Assembly (NCBI GenBank): GCA_905221605.1 | Contig: CAJNDS010002757.1 | Location: forward strand, 1-64,000 | Source: Symbiodinium natans | Taxonomy: Eukaryota; Sar; Dinophyceae; Suessiales; Symbiodiniaceae | Direction of reading: 5' to 3' | DNA length: 64,000 nucleotides | The notes under the pieces: model-generated | Told to the model about the DNA's origin: nothing | Database searches by the model: none | Seen by the model: only the letters and a program-made list of their open reading frames with translations | Position numbers and translations under genes: made by a program | Shown: positions 24,840 through 35,159 of the stretch, in pieces | How positions within the stretch are numbered: position 1 is the stretch's first letter | How the letters are laid out: each line of letters starts with the position of its first letter

Positions 24840-25484
24840 GGACGGCAAAATGTGGACCACACGAAGCTTGGGAAGCTAAAAAAGGGCTATGTCGGACCTA
24901 GGATTGTGGGGTTGAGGGTTGGGGGGTTCTTGTTTCGGGTTCAGGGTGCTTGGTGTTTGGGGGTATAGGGTTTAGGGCGGCTTCGTTGAGAAGCGGGCTT
25001 TGGACTTTGAGGGTAGTGCGTTTTGGGAGCGCTGTTCAGGTTTGGGGTTCGGGCTTAAGGGCAGTTTTGGCAGGTTGGGAGGCTGAGGCCCTCTTGGGGT
25101 TTGAGGGAGAGGGAGGGCGGGAGAGGGGGAAGTGCCAGTGCAACGTCTTTAGGGCACATGGTGTGAATAGAATCCGCTGAGCAAAAAGGTCTAGGAGAAG
25201 CGCTGGGTCCGTCGCTCGCACCAAATGCTGCCGGCGACCGACAGCTTGGGAGCTGGTAATCTGGCCGGAGAGGAGCGTTGGGTTCGGGTTTTAGGTTTTA
25301 GGGTTTAGGGATGTTTAGGGTTTAGGGTTTAGGGTTTTTTAGGGTTTAGGGTTTAGGGTGTGCTACCCTCCTAGCTGATCATCGCACTGCAGGGAAGACA
25401 CATGTTCTTCGGTGAAGAAAAAAAACTAGGGGGTTCTGCGCTGCGAGAACAAAGTTACATCTTTGTTCGTCCCGGCCCTCCGTT

Positions 25485-25601
25485 TTAATGCCCGACAGCG
25501 AGAAGATGAGCATAACCCGAAATTAAGTAGAGGTTCTCCTGCAGTGGTCTTCGACTCTCACACTCGCACACGGCCGGCAAGGCATCGGTTGGTAGGTCCA
25601 T
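25485..25601 (-). CDS. Candidate short exon/ORF, 38 aa
   Basis: ATG at 25601, stop at 25485, with natural-looking composition (begins MDLPTDALPAVCECESRR). It lies immediately after a CCCTAAACCCCCAG acceptor, so the telomeric array again meets an exon edge. No family is recognised. It could be a first exon, a last exon or a chance ORF. Confidence 0.4.
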   Translation of the reverse strand: MDLPTDALPAVCECESRRPLQENLYLISGYAHLLAVGH

Positions 25602-25648
25602 GTCTGGGGGTTTAGGGTTTAGGTTTCTTTTCGCCACCCGCCTAGAGT

Positions 25649-25930
25649 CTAGCCACAGCACTGCTGGGTCTGACTGTCGGAAGTTTGGAGAAATCCTTCA
25701 GGCGTTGCGCGTTTCCGGGCGGCCAGCAGCCTGAAAAAGGACATGGTTACGATGACAATTCACCCGCCTAGGGTTTTGGGGTTTAGGGTTTTGGGGGCTA
25801 CTTCCTGCCACCAGCCTCTGCTGAAATCCACCAGATCACAGGACCGCACTCGTTGATCTTCGAGCCGCCGCGGCTTTCATCGGCTGTCGTGGCTGCAAAG
25901 TCGTGTTTCAAAGGATGTCCGTCTGCAAAT
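25649..25930 (-). CDS. Two 3' exons of an unrecognised gene
   Basis: Exon 25930-25805 (41 codons, contains KINECGPVIWWISAEAGG) joins exon 25730-25649 (27 codons, ends QTQQCCG then stop). The donor is GA, and the acceptor follows a CTTTTTCAG tract with AG|G. The junction keeps phase. The 74-nt intron contains CCCTAAA in the sense direction. The 5' edge of the first exon is uncertain and earlier exons were not found. No domain is recognised. Confidence 0.5.
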
Positions 25931-26228
25931 CTTGAGTTTCAACACAACAGTGCCGCGTTGGTTCCGAAACCGCAAGCCTGAAGTTGATGTAAAGTGCGAT
26001 GTTGGTTCAGGGCTTTAGGCAACTGTTGCAGGGGTACATTTACAGGCCTGGGGGGGTCGTGTTCGACCTCAGATCACAACGACTTTCTTGCAGCAGGGCG
26101 GTCGTCAATCTCTCCGTCAGAGCAGCTTTGTGCACATGACGGAATTCTTAATTACATTGCCCCCAAGCATGTGCAGTACAGAAGGCCTGTCCTTTCAAGA
26201 AGGAAGCGTGAAACGCTCCGAGCAGCTC

Positions 26229-28112
26229 CTAAAGTGCCGTGTTTGGCAGCCCTTCATATGCCACTGAGCCCGGATGCCTGCAAGTCCTGCACGCCACTGC
26301 AGCAGCACCTGCAGCTGTAGCCAGAGCAAGCACCAAGCCAATCCATGCAAATCTTGGTGATCGAAGCTTTGTCAACGCCTCAGGGAGCTCGCTGTCCTGT
26401 ATGAGCTCCTCCTTCAGGCAGTGCTTCAAGACCTTGCTTCCCTGTTTGTTCAGCAAAGAGTAGTCCATGATGTAGATGACGCTGGCGCAGAGGCTGGACT
26501 CACATGTCATGTCTGACGTCAGCTGGAAGTCGGGGTCGCAAGACTCGCACTTCTCGGTGACCAGGGGGCAGCCCATGACAGTGAGATTGGGGGCAGTTCC
26601 GTCTTGGCATGACGGCTCAGCTGCGCAGCCCAGGTCGTTTTCGTAGGGGATGCTTCCGGGCGGACATGGAGGTGTCTGAAAGGAATCAGCGCCCAAGAAC
26701 ATGCCATTTGTGTTTGCAGCCGATACATCCCAACAGCCCAAGAACTGGTCAAAAACCACGGCTTCACGGAACATCTGGCGCATATCGGTCACCTTGGACG
26801 TATCCCAGGAGCCGATTGGGGAGTTGAAGGAGGAGGCCCGAAAGAACATGCCTTCCATGAGTCTCACACGCGTGACGTCCCAAGAATCCAGGGGCTGGTT
26901 GAAGGATGTGGCACCTGCGAACATTGAACCCATGGAGTACACGAGGGACGTGTTCCAGGAGTCGAGGGGCTGGTCAAAGGCCAGGGCGAACCGAAACATT
27001 TGAGTCATATCGGTCACGCTTGAGACAGTCCAGCTGGCAAGCGGCTGGTTGAAGACATCGGCATTCTGGAACATGTATCTCATCGCGGTCACTTTGGAGG
27101 TATCCCAGGAGGCAATGGGTTGGTTAAAGGCGCGGGCGCTATCGAACACCCCGGTCATGTCGGTCACACTGGAGGTATCCCAGGACGCGATGGGCTGGTT
27201 GAAGGCCTTGGCACCTTCGAACATGTAGTACATCGTGGTGACCCCGGAAAAGTCCCAAGAGTCGATGGCTTGGTTGAAGGCATCGGTCGACTTAAACATG
27301 TAGTTCATGTTGGTCACGCTGGAGGTGTTCCAGGAACCGATGGGTTGGTTGAAGAACCTGGCGCCGTTGAACATGTTATCCATCCTGGTCACCCTGGAGG
27401 TGTCCCAGGTGCCGATGGGGTGGCTGAAGCTACTGGCGGACTGAAACATGCGATCCATCCGGGTCACGCGGGAGGTGTCCCAGGATTCAAGGGGTTGGTT
27501 GAAGTCCAGGGCGCCCGAAAACATGGAGTACATGTTGGTCACGCGGGAGGTATCCCAGGAGTCGATGGGTTGGTTGAAGTCTCTGGCGTCGTCGAACATA
27601 CGATCCATCCTGGTCACGCTGGAAGTGTTCCACAAGCTGATGTTTTCATTGAAGGTGCGAAAAGGGAAACCAACAAACAGGCTTTGCATGTCGTTCACTT
27701 GGGAGACGTCCCACTCTTCGATCACCCCATACTTGGCAACAATAGCAGGGTCGCCTGTGCCGCCACGGCAGGGATGCTTTCAAGAAAAGAACCTCATGAC
27801 ACTAAACTCCCACCTAAAAACCGGAGCGATTTGGGGGTTTACGAGAATAGGGGACCCCCAAAATAGACCCCAACATAGTAGGATTCCCTTACAATAAGCA
27901 CCCCAATAATATATCCCCACAAACCCCCATTTATGTTCTACGAGCTGAAGAGCTCCCCAACGGCTCCTGGCTGAGCCACCCAGTCCAAGAGGGCCTGTCG
28001 CAACTCCGCTCGGTCAGCGAAAGCTTCCAGAGCATTTCCTTGGCAACCCAGTGTGTGTTTGAATCAGGCTACCCTTCTTTTGAGGTTGTTCACTTTACAA
28101 GGGAACTCAAAA

Positions 28113-28160
<48 letters not shown>

Positions 28161-28249
28161 ATGGCAACAGTGGCAAAAGGGTACAAATGGTGTACCACGT
28201 TTCCAAGGCCCACCCGGATCACAACCAGCAAGAGCCCACTCGGAGGCAT
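26229..28249 (-). CDS. DUF285/BspA-like repeat membrane protein, three exons, 547 aa
   Basis: Minus-strand exons: 28249-28204, 28038-27967, 27754-26229, in phase, with GA donors and AG|G acceptors. The large exon holds about 14 copies of a roughly 24-residue repeat (MFxxAxxFNQPIxSWDTSxVTxM), the hallmark of DUF285, first seen in mycoplasma surface proteins and abundant in dinoflagellates. The helix before the repeats ([18 protein letters not shown]) is typical of such proteins. Then come a Cys-rich stretch ([18 protein letters not shown]), a predicted transmembrane helix ([17 protein letters not shown]) and a short tail. The first exon ([15 protein letters not shown]) may be a signal peptide, but this is the least certain exon. 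Likely a surface or endomembrane binding protein; the ligand is unknown. Both flanking acceptors and phase support the model. Confidence 0.75.
28112..28160. repeat. Poly-C then poly-A run inside an intron
   Basis: About 38 C followed by about 10 A, lying within the first intron of the DUF285 gene (28203-28039). Run length is likely unreliable in any assembly. Confidence 0.9.
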
Positions 28250-28299
28250 GGCTTCTCTCGGAGCCCCTTCTTTTGCTACTAAGGAAAAGTGAAGACCAT

Positions 28300-28930
28300 G
28301 ACAAAAAATGGCTCACTCATTTGAAAATTCAGAAGATAACAAGCTGGGGGCCGAAAAAAACTTGGCTGGAGCATGGTTGGATCACAGTTTGGAGCTTCGG
28401 GTTCAGGTGTCGGCTTTGCCCAACTTCCAAACCCCGCCGGGGGTGTGTTAAGCGAAACTCGGAACATTGCGGCCAACTCGAGACCCAAAGGCAGACTTCG
28501 ATTTCGAAGCCTCCATCGGGCCCACCGCTTTGCTTCAGCGCATGGGATAGGGGACAAGGCTTTAAGGTTTTGGGGCTAAGCGAGCCAAAGCAGGGTCCTG
28601 AGAACGGGATAGGGCTGAAGAAAAGCCTCGGCTTTTTAAGAGGCTTCATCGGGTTTCTATGGTAAGCTGGAGGAAGCTGGCTTAGGAGTTTTGGCTGACG
28701 GGCTTGGGGCTTAGGGTCATGGTTTAGGAACGAAAGTTGGGCTAGGGTTTCGTTTTCTGTCCTTTTTTTAGGTTTGAAGTGCGCCGGGGCACTTGCCTCA
28801 AGACACTGAGATAGAGTAGCGTTGGCAAATACGTCAGAGTTCAACTTTAAACCTTATAGATCCATAAACCCTCTACAAACGTCTTAAACCCTGCAACCAA
28901 CCCCCTCGCCCTCCCCCACCACCACCCCCG
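28300..28930. other. No exon assigned
   Basis: ORFs overlap on both strands (130 codons + from 28273; 171 codons - from 28844) without a recognisable domain. This stretch probably contains the missing 5' exons of the plus-strand gene that follows, but I could not fix any in phase. Confidence 0.3.
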
Positions 28931-28933
28931 CAG

Positions 28934-29999
28934 GAAAAGCTGCTCGTGGCCTGGAGAAGGTGTACAAGCCTGTCAAGACCTGAACCCAAGGAGTGCCATG
29001 CTGCCATTGCCCAATTCCTGGTCAGGGTGGACCCGCTGGAATTGTCGGGTAAAGTAGCATCCGGACAGTCAATCTTGGAGGGCGGTGTGGAGGCGAGGAT
29101 ACATGCCACTCCACGCCGCTGTTGCTGTTGCGGCGAGGCTAAGGAAACGATGGGCATCAGGAGCAACCTCCCCCAACGAAATGCCCGATGTCAGCAAGAG
29201 CCTGCAAGTTCAACAAATTGTGGGCAAGTTGATGCGGATGCGAAGCGTGTGTATGCAACCACGGATTTGTGGAGGACATGGGGCAATCCCCGACTAGATG
29301 CCGAGAAAGCAACAACTGGACTTTGCAAGATCAATCACCCAATGCTCTATGCTGCCCTAATTGGACCCTAAACCCTAAACTCTAAACCATAAACCCTAAA
29401 CCTTCTTCACCATGTTGGGTTCAGCAGGTTGACGCCGATACTTCAAGCTATTTACCAGAAGTCGGTCCAGGATGCGATGTGAGTTTTTTTCACCAAATAA
29501 CGGCCCAAATTCGGAATAGCAAGTCGGGAGTTCCGCATGTGAAACATAAACACACAATGGTGCTCCTGGAGTCTCGGCCCCCCTTGGCACTTGAAAGGCT
29601 CTGTACCCGAAATTTGCCTAAAGCCGCGCTGAAATGTGCACGAAAGTCCTAAACTCTAAAGCTTTTTCGGAACCGGCCAAAGCAAACCCTTTTGGAATTT
29701 CCTTATTAACACACCAGCCCCAACAAGCGCAAATTTTAAGAGGCCTGAAAACAAACAACGAAGATTTCGTGGGTGATTTGGAGGACTCATGAGCTTGGGG
29801 GCTTGGGGTTTAGGGCTCGAGTTCCCTTGTGGATGGGGTCCTTTTGCACATCAACACGGAAACAAACGGGGCTTGCCGAACATTAACTCTTGTTGGGGTT
29901 GCTGCCGTAGTATTTGTGGGAGCACATGACATGTTCTTAGGAAACTCGCGTGTGATGGCAAACGAATCTCTCGGACCCGAAACGCCTTCGGCGGGCTGA
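28934..29999 (+). CDS. Unrecognised gene with membrane segment, four 3' exons
   Basis: Exons: 28934-29048, 29098-29291, 29428-29478, 29814-29999. Donors are GT, GA and GT(GAGT); acceptors are AG|G. The phase is consistent and the stop ends at 29999. The last exon contains a hydrophobic stretch (RTLTLVGVAAVVFVGAHDMF) that could span a membrane, followed by a polar tail. Its acceptor is TTTAG|GG, part of a telomere-like unit. An alternative is that the second exon simply runs on to a stop at 29297, leaving 29428-29999 as another gene. The 5' exons are missing. No family is recognised. Confidence 0.5.
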
Positions 30000-30260
30000 T
30001 AAACCCCAGGAGTCACGTGCAATCAGGCGCGGCAAGTATTTTGCCGGCCTGCGTGCGAAGGGGATGTGGAGTAGCGCGGGGACATGAGTAGAAGCTTGGG
30101 GCTTGGAAAGGTGCGTAGGGAACGATGAATATCTCTGGAAGCAAGAAACACAGAAAGTCGACAGAAGCCATTACTTGCACGGGCAATCAGGAGCAATGGC
30201 AGCAATCCAGCCATGCCTCCTGCTGAATTAACCCATGCTGTCTGTTTCTCACATCTGTAG

Positions 30261-30605
30261 TGAAGTGAGCCACGGTTGTTCAATGATGCTTGAGCATTGG
30301 CTTGAAGACCTTAGCGATGCCCCCCGACCAGCACAGCCAGATCCACTTGGTCCAATGGCCCGCACTTGCATGTTCCCCCTTCTACTCAGAGTCCTGAATA
30401 GGGATTATATGAGGGGGTACGTTTATCACTCTAATCCCTTTTTAGGCCTGCTAGAATTAGGAACATCCCAAGGCCCACATCTAGCGTCTCTAGTTGGCAC
30501 AAGGCAAAGAACACTTAGCTCCCGGCCCAGCAGCTCAAAAAAGTCGTGAAATCAATGAGCGTTTGCGACGACTGCTCCCTCAAGTGCGAGAGGTATCAGC
30601 CACAG
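30261..30605 (+). CDS. Two internal exons of an unrecognised gene
   Basis: Exon 30261-30357 (contains MMLEHWLEDLSDAP) joins exon 30531-30605 (contains SVCDDCSLKCERYQPQ). The donor is GC and the end is GT; the phase agrees. A third exon may start near 30664 after ATGTGCAG and end at a TAG near 30730. A small inverted-repeat transposon sits in the intron just past the donor. The function is unknown. Confidence 0.45.
30365..30471. mobile_element. MITE-like element A (107 bp)
   Basis: The ends TTGCATGTTCCCCC and AGGAACATCCCAA are inverted complements with one mismatch and match those of element B at 45166. The flanks GGCCCGCA (30357-30364) and GGCCCACA (30472-30479) form an 8-bp target duplication with one mismatch. 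Inside is an imperfect foldback with GGGGGTAC at its centre. No coding capacity. Confidence 0.65.
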
Positions 30606-30717
30606 GTCTGAACACGGTAGAAGCGATAACTTTTGGGACAAGCTGGACATTGGTGTCATGTGCAGGGCTGGCAGACTCAGCATTTGAGGTTTTTTAACCT
30701 AACGCTCACTTGTCACC

Positions 30718-30814
30718 TTAAGCCACGCTAGCCGTCGGCTCTCCAACGTGCCGCAGCGCGCCTGATTCCCGCTGAGCTTGGGCTTCTACGTCGCGCGCCT
30801 GGCGTCGGAGTGCC

Positions 30815-30859
<45 letters not shown>

Positions 30860-31156
30860 GCATCGGGGGCTTGATGTGATTCGAGGTGACAGGAAGTCCC
30901 TTCTGGTGATGGTGGTGACGGTAGATGGTGAGAGGTCAAGATGAGGCAAGAGGCTCATCTTGCCCTGTGCTGTAAGCGCCTCTGGGACTTGGGGGCTCCC
31001 AAGTTTTGAGCCCGCATCCGCGAGGGTTCCTGTAAGATGGGCCCTTGGTCTCAGCGCCGGTTCAGAGGCTTCACTTTTCGATGTCGAAGCCCTGCATGAA
31101 GTCCGAACAAAGCCTACGCTTAAGACCAGCAAGAAAGCTAATTCTCCGTAACCCAT
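30718..31156 (-). CDS. Small secreted protein, two exons, 98 aa
   Basis: Exon 31156-30957 starts with ATG and a clear signal-peptide-like sequence (MGYGELAFLLVLSVGFVRTS). It joins exon 30814-30718 (contains LRRQARDVEAQAQRES, then stop) through a GA donor and an AG|G acceptor, in phase. The intron holds a (CA)n microsatellite right before the acceptor. The mature protein would be about 75 residues, basic and polar. No family is recognised. The gene converges on the plus-strand exons ending near 30730. Confidence 0.55.
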
Positions 31157-31166
31157 GACCTTGTAC

Positions 31167-31204
31167 CCTAAACCCTAAACCCTAAACCCTAAACCCTAAA
31201 CCCA
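31167..31204 (+). repeat. Interstitial telomeric array CCCTAAA
   Basis: About five units just before the kinase-like exon that starts at 31207. Confidence 0.9.
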
Positions 31205-31206
31205 AG

Positions 31207-31298
31207 AAGCCCACTTGCGGCCTGTGAGTCCACGACGCCGTACTGCTGGCGCGCGTAAGCTGCCAGGGGACGTCTGGGCCTTTGGTGCCGTCTTTGAG
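31207..31298 (+). CDS. Possible kinase-like exon between telomeric arrays
   Basis: The reading frame includes LPGDVWAFGAVFE, the subdomain IX signature of protein kinases (DVWxFG). The exon is preceded by CCCTAAACCCAAG and followed by the donor GTGTTTAGGG. The APE region before it is not convincing, so this could be a divergent kinase fragment or chance. Neighbouring exons were not found. Confidence 0.35.
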
Positions 31299-31299
31299 G

Positions 31300-31382
31300 T
31301 GTTTAGGGTTTAGGTTTAGGGTTTAGGGTTTAGGGTTTAGGGTCTATAGAGTTTAGGGCTTACAGGGTTTAGGGCACAGGGT
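31300..31382 (+). repeat. Interstitial telomeric array TTTAGGG
   Basis: About six TTTAGGG units with variants, starting at the GT that would be the donor of the preceding exon. Confidence 0.85.
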
Positions 31383-31384
31383 TG

Positions 31385-32370
31385 TGCAGGCTTCAAGATG
31401 GGGGTTGACGATGGTTGCAGGAACTATTGTGGGTTCTTGGGCATTTGGTGGTCGCGTCGCGTCTCGGACAGCATGTTGCGGCTTTTTCTGGGTGGGACGT
31501 CGAGTCTTATGTAGAAGTTTACGAGGTTTACGTAAGAACGAGAATGAGAGACTCTTGAAAGGCATGCCAAGGCATGCCCACTTGGATTCGGCGAAGTGGC
31601 TTTCATGGCCGACGGGTTGAGGTGTCTCAGGCAACAAGGCGTGGCTTAAAACCCCTCACCTCAATCCTAAACCCTAAACCCTAAACCCTAAACAACCCCT
31701 CTTGATAATTGCCCACTCGCCCCCGGCCCCCTGTGTGATTTCCGCACCTTTTTCGAAAACATTGCTCGTCCAGGATTGTCAAGTCGGAGCTCGGATAGCT
31801 CGGGACCGCAAAGAGCTAACCCTAAACCCTAAACCCTACGTAAACCCTAAACCCTAAACCCTACACCCTAAACTAACGTTCTAGTGCAGCACATAGGAGC
31901 CATCCTGGCATTGCAGAAGGCCCGCAGTCTATTGGCAACAAGTCCTCTGGTGGTGGAAAGTGGGGTACTCTGCTCGGCTTTGAAAAGTGCTTTTCTGTAC
32001 ACACATTCATACAAAATAAACATACATAAATAGTGTGTATATATATATATATGTATGTATGTATTTTCTTACTTATTTCAGTACGCACATTACGTATACT
32101 TCTTTATTTGTCCGTTCAAAACATAAGCCACAAGTCATATGTGTGTACTCAGTAGTCATATATAATTTTCCCACACCTGACCAGACTTCTTTAGTCCAGG
32201 AATCAATGCACAAAGAAAAAGGAAGGCGAGCTCAGGGCCATCACAGGCATCTGCTTTTTTTCCGAGACGGGGCGGGGGTCGGGGGGGGGGAGGGGGGGGG
32301 TATAGCAGCCCCCCAAAATCTTGTTTTTGTAGCAGTAGCAGCCTTGGGGTAGACTCGTGTACAAGAAAGT
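31385..32370. other. No exon assigned; short telomeric arrays and TA tract
   Basis: CCCTAAA arrays lie at about 31667-31693 and 31820-31873, a (TA)n tract at 32038-32056, and G-rich runs at 32280-32300. Segments such as 31870-31990 read plausibly on both strands; no phase-consistent chain was found. Confidence 0.35.
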
Positions 32371-32492
32371 TCAAATTGGGGTGGTGCGGCTCATGGAAAT
32401 CATGATCTCTCTATCGGAGCTGGCCTCTATGAGGTACCCCACCATGGCGAGGCATTGTTTCAATGCCTGGCCATCCTACTCCAGCTGCGCTC

Positions 32493-32837
32493 TCAGGCGG
32501 TCTTCACGCACTTCTTCAACGTTGAGTCGTAGCCTGCGTCCAGATGTGCCGAGCATGCTGCAAGAAGCCACATGTGCTATATGAGGGTAAGAAACCAGAA
32601 CCCCAAAGAGGGGGGTGACAGCTCAGGGTTCAACGGACTTGGGCTCTCCTACCTGTGGATGGCTTGGAGACTTCCGCCTGCAACTACCCGGCCACTGAAG
32701 TATTCCACAGAGGTTACGTGTGGCGTGGTGAGGTTCAAACTTCTGGGGCTCAGATGCCGCTGAGCTGCAGTAGTGCTTCTTGCACTTGCACTTGTAGCTC
32801 CCCATTCCATTCGTCATGCCATCGCAGTCCACCTTTC
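32493..32837 (-). CDS. Cys-rich EGF-like 3' exons, including a 25-nt microexon
   Basis: Minus-strand exons 32837-32752, 32677-32653 and 32557-32493 chain in phase and end at a TGA. The first reads VDCDGMTNGMGSYKCKCKKH, a Cys-rich motif resembling dinoflagellate EGF-like modules. The second is a 25-nt microexon (AEVSKPST). The third ends LKKCVKTA. Donors are GA and GT. Probably an extracellular or secretory protein; the upstream exons are missing. Caution: other frames over 32371-32557 are also open (one carries an in-frame TAG at 32476-32478), so the last exon is the weakest. Confidence 0.5.
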
Positions 32838-32949
32838 CTGGCCACATATATACACGAATGTACACCCAAAAAGTCTCTTCTGAACGGAGCCCCTGTTTCA
32901 AATGCGGGTTTTTAGGGCTCGGGGCTCTAAAGCTGCGTGCTCGTCCTGC

Positions 32950-33227
32950 CTGCTTTTTTTTTGTGATGCAAGCAACCAGTCTGTGGTGTGAAAGTTAGTG
33001 CTTTCGAAATCGCCTGCACACTGCAATCAATGCAGATACCAGATCCCGCCAAGGAGCCAAGGTTGGAATCGCAGCTCGACCATCGGCAGGAAGTGCCTGC
33101 GTTGCGCCAGTCTTAGATGTCGTGTTGAAGGTTCTAGGCCTGTGCCCACGCATGCCCAACGGAACAACGCAGACTAGACCCAAGAGTAGCCTAGGGAAAA
33201 ACCAGGGTGCCCTTTTTGGCTTTCAAG
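32950..33227. other. Coding-like on both strands; strand unresolved
   Basis: Plus frame 33002-33245 and minus frame 33183-32995 are both long and protein-like. One of them is presumably an exon, but I could not decide from sequence. Confidence 0.35.
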
Positions 33228-33342
33228 GGGCTTCGAAGGGAACCTAAGCCCGCAAAAAAAGGGAGTAAGAAGAGCGCACCTGTGTCGGAGCTTTTGCAGG
33301 TGGCTGTCGAAGTCGTTGAGCTGCAAGGAGCGACAGACAAGG
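33228..33342 (+). CDS. Candidate internal exon, Lys-rich then helical
   Basis: The exon begins after CTTTCAAG|G, reads KPAKKGSKKSAPVSELLQVA with a helical continuation, and ends at the donor GTTTAGGCG, followed by a degenerate TTTAGGG array. It is 38 codons plus one base. The downstream segment FADLADTLQ before a GTAAAT at 33482 may belong to the same gene. No family is recognised. Confidence 0.45.
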
Positions 33343-33384
33343 GTTTAGGCGTTTGGGGGTTTGGGGTTTTTGTTTTCCTTCCTG

Positions 33385-33436
33385 GGGTTTAGGGTTTAGG
33401 AGGGTTTAGGGTTTAGGGTTTAGGGTTTAGGGTGTT
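33385..33436 (+). repeat. Interstitial telomeric array TTTAGGG
   Basis: About six units, ending in GTTTTTTTTGCCACCCG, a motif that recurs beside other arrays in this window. Confidence 0.85.
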
Positions 33437-33648
33437 TTTTTTGCCACCCGATTCGCTGACCTCGCGGACACTCTGCAGGTAAATGTCTATGTCAAGTCAG
33501 TTCTTTCGTCCCCTTCAGAGTCTGCATAAACCACCAAAACCCAGGGTTTAGGGTTTAGGGTTCATTTAGGGTTGTGGCGCCCCTGAACCCCTAAGGTCTG
33601 AGAGGGGGATTTGTGGGTTGTTTTTTTTTTTAGCCTGCTGGGTTCATG

Positions 33649-34044
33649 TCACATGTTTATTGGATATGAGAGTGGCGTCGAGGTCATGCTCTGTTCGAAA
33701 TATCACAAGGAAGAAAGACAAACAGACAAAGAGAGAGAAAGAGAGAAAGAGAGAAAGAGAACTCCTGAATGTGTCCGCACCTGGGTGGCGGCGGGAGCAG
33801 GGTCGACGCCTTCACACATTTGCCCTTGTGGGCGCAGTAGCCCTTCGACTTGCTACCTGAAAGGGCACCAGAAGGCTGATATGGGCTGTTTGGGGAGCTC
33901 AGTTCGGGAGCTCAGGGCCGGAAACCGTATGCATCCTAGAAGCCGGAAAACCCTACACCCTCTGAACTCCAAAGTGCATGCAAGGTGCAAAGGCACTTTC
34001 CGCTCTTGCAGGTCGTTTTCCCACGGCTTGAGCTGCATCCCCAC
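33649..34044 (-). CDS. Unrecognised gene, four exons incl. a 22-nt microexon
   Basis: Minus-strand exons 34044-33997, 33935-33914 (22 nt), 33856-33781 and 33688-33649 keep phase and end at a TGA. They read VGMQLKPWENDLQERK, then DAYGFRPC, then SKSKGYCAHKGKCVKAS, then a short tail. Donors are GT, GA and GT. The acceptors are AG|G except the last. The microexon restores a Cys-containing segment that fits the next exon's cysteines. A CT-rich tract lies before the last exon. A 5' exon is probably missing. Confidence 0.5.
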
Positions 34045-34077
34045 CTTGGTGCTGGGAATCCACTCAGTAAGGGGTAG

Positions 34078-34122
34078 AAGGAGGGACCCCTAGAAGGGAC
34101 CCTCAATCATATATGTATATAT

Positions 34123-34156
<34 letters not shown>

Positions 34157-34175
34157 CCTTATATAGTCCCTATAT
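34078..34175 (-). repeat. AT-core dispersed element, copy 1
   Basis: AGGAGGGACCCCTAGAAGGG, then a (TA)n core, then CCTTATATAGTCCCTA. The same parts in the same order occur in opposite orientation at 41951-42079, so this is a dispersed family and not a chance microsatellite. Confidence 0.65.
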
Positions 34176-34179
34176 GTAC

Positions 34180-34760
34180 CTAAGTAGCCCCCAAATATCC
34201 CCCTATATCACCCCTAAGCTCCCTTAAAGGGCCCCTCCTTTTGTTCCTTGAACTCAATTCTAAGGGGCCCGGATTGGCTTTGCAACTCCTATGCGTAGAC
34301 CTTTGCCTTGGCTTCTTCCTCACTTTTTCCTCACGAACCCTACGAGATTCATGCTGCTCCTACATTCCCAAGAAGCTATGGACATAACCCGAGCGGCTCT
34401 TAGCAAAGAATTCTACAATTCCCTATTTCCCTGTCAAGAAAGTATATGAAGAAAGAGCATTCAAGTCACATGGAGCACTTGCCACCGGTGTCCTGGTCAA
34501 AAAGCCACGGGACAAACCGACACTCAGAGGTCCAGGCACTTGGACACTCCAAAATGGCATTTGCGGGGCTAAATGAAGACCTGTGTAGTTCCGTGTCCCA
34601 GAAGTGTTGTCTCGGTCCCGACACGTGATTGATCGACCACTCAAACAGCCAGACAGGGAGACGCTCAGACTCAAAAGCTGCTTCCGTTCTTTTGGTTAGG
34701 AAAGGGCACCAAAAGTGGTGTGTAAATCCCGGTCCTAAGTTTGCGTGTTTGCAGCGTGGA
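34180..34760. other. No gene assigned
   Basis: Short ORFs only (83 codons - at 34674-34423; 60 codons +). No recognisable domain and no phase-consistent splice chain. Confidence 0.3.
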
Positions 34761-34914
34761 ACCGTGGAAACGGGTAGGGGATCAACAAAAAAATTATTTG
34801 GGATCTAAGAAGTAATTTATTTCTAGGCGGATCAAAAAAACTTATTTGGGATCAAAAAATAATTTACTGAAGGCTTCGAAGGCTTCTTGCACGCGGAGCG
34901 GAGGCTGTAAACGC

Positions 34915-35106
34915 TACTGAAAATAGCAGCATTTCTGCAGATATTGTATATAGCAGCAGTTCTGCGCTTTCAGAGGCTGGAAATACTGTACACTGCAGCA
35001 TTTCTGAGTTTCCAGAGGCTGCAAATACTGAAAATAGCAGCATTTCTGCGAATTCAGAGGCTGGAAATACTGTAAATAGCAGCATTTCTGAGTTTGCAGA
35101 GGCTGC
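34915..35106. repeat. 42-bp minisatellite
   Basis: About four units of CAGAGGCTGSAAATACTG followed by an AGCAGCATTTCTG core, period 42 bp. It is open as a repetitive peptide on the minus strand but lies inside the transposon-like insertion. Confidence 0.8.
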
Positions 35107-35159
35107 AAGTCAATGCTGGCATCTTGGCATTAGAAGTTTCAAAAAAATGCATCTACTCT

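Noticed and set aside
32371..32557. Minus-strand frame with an in-frame TAG, read as a gene with stop-codon readthrough
   Set aside because: A different frame of the same exon continues in phase from the microexon at 32653-32677 and ends naturally; readthrough is not needed.
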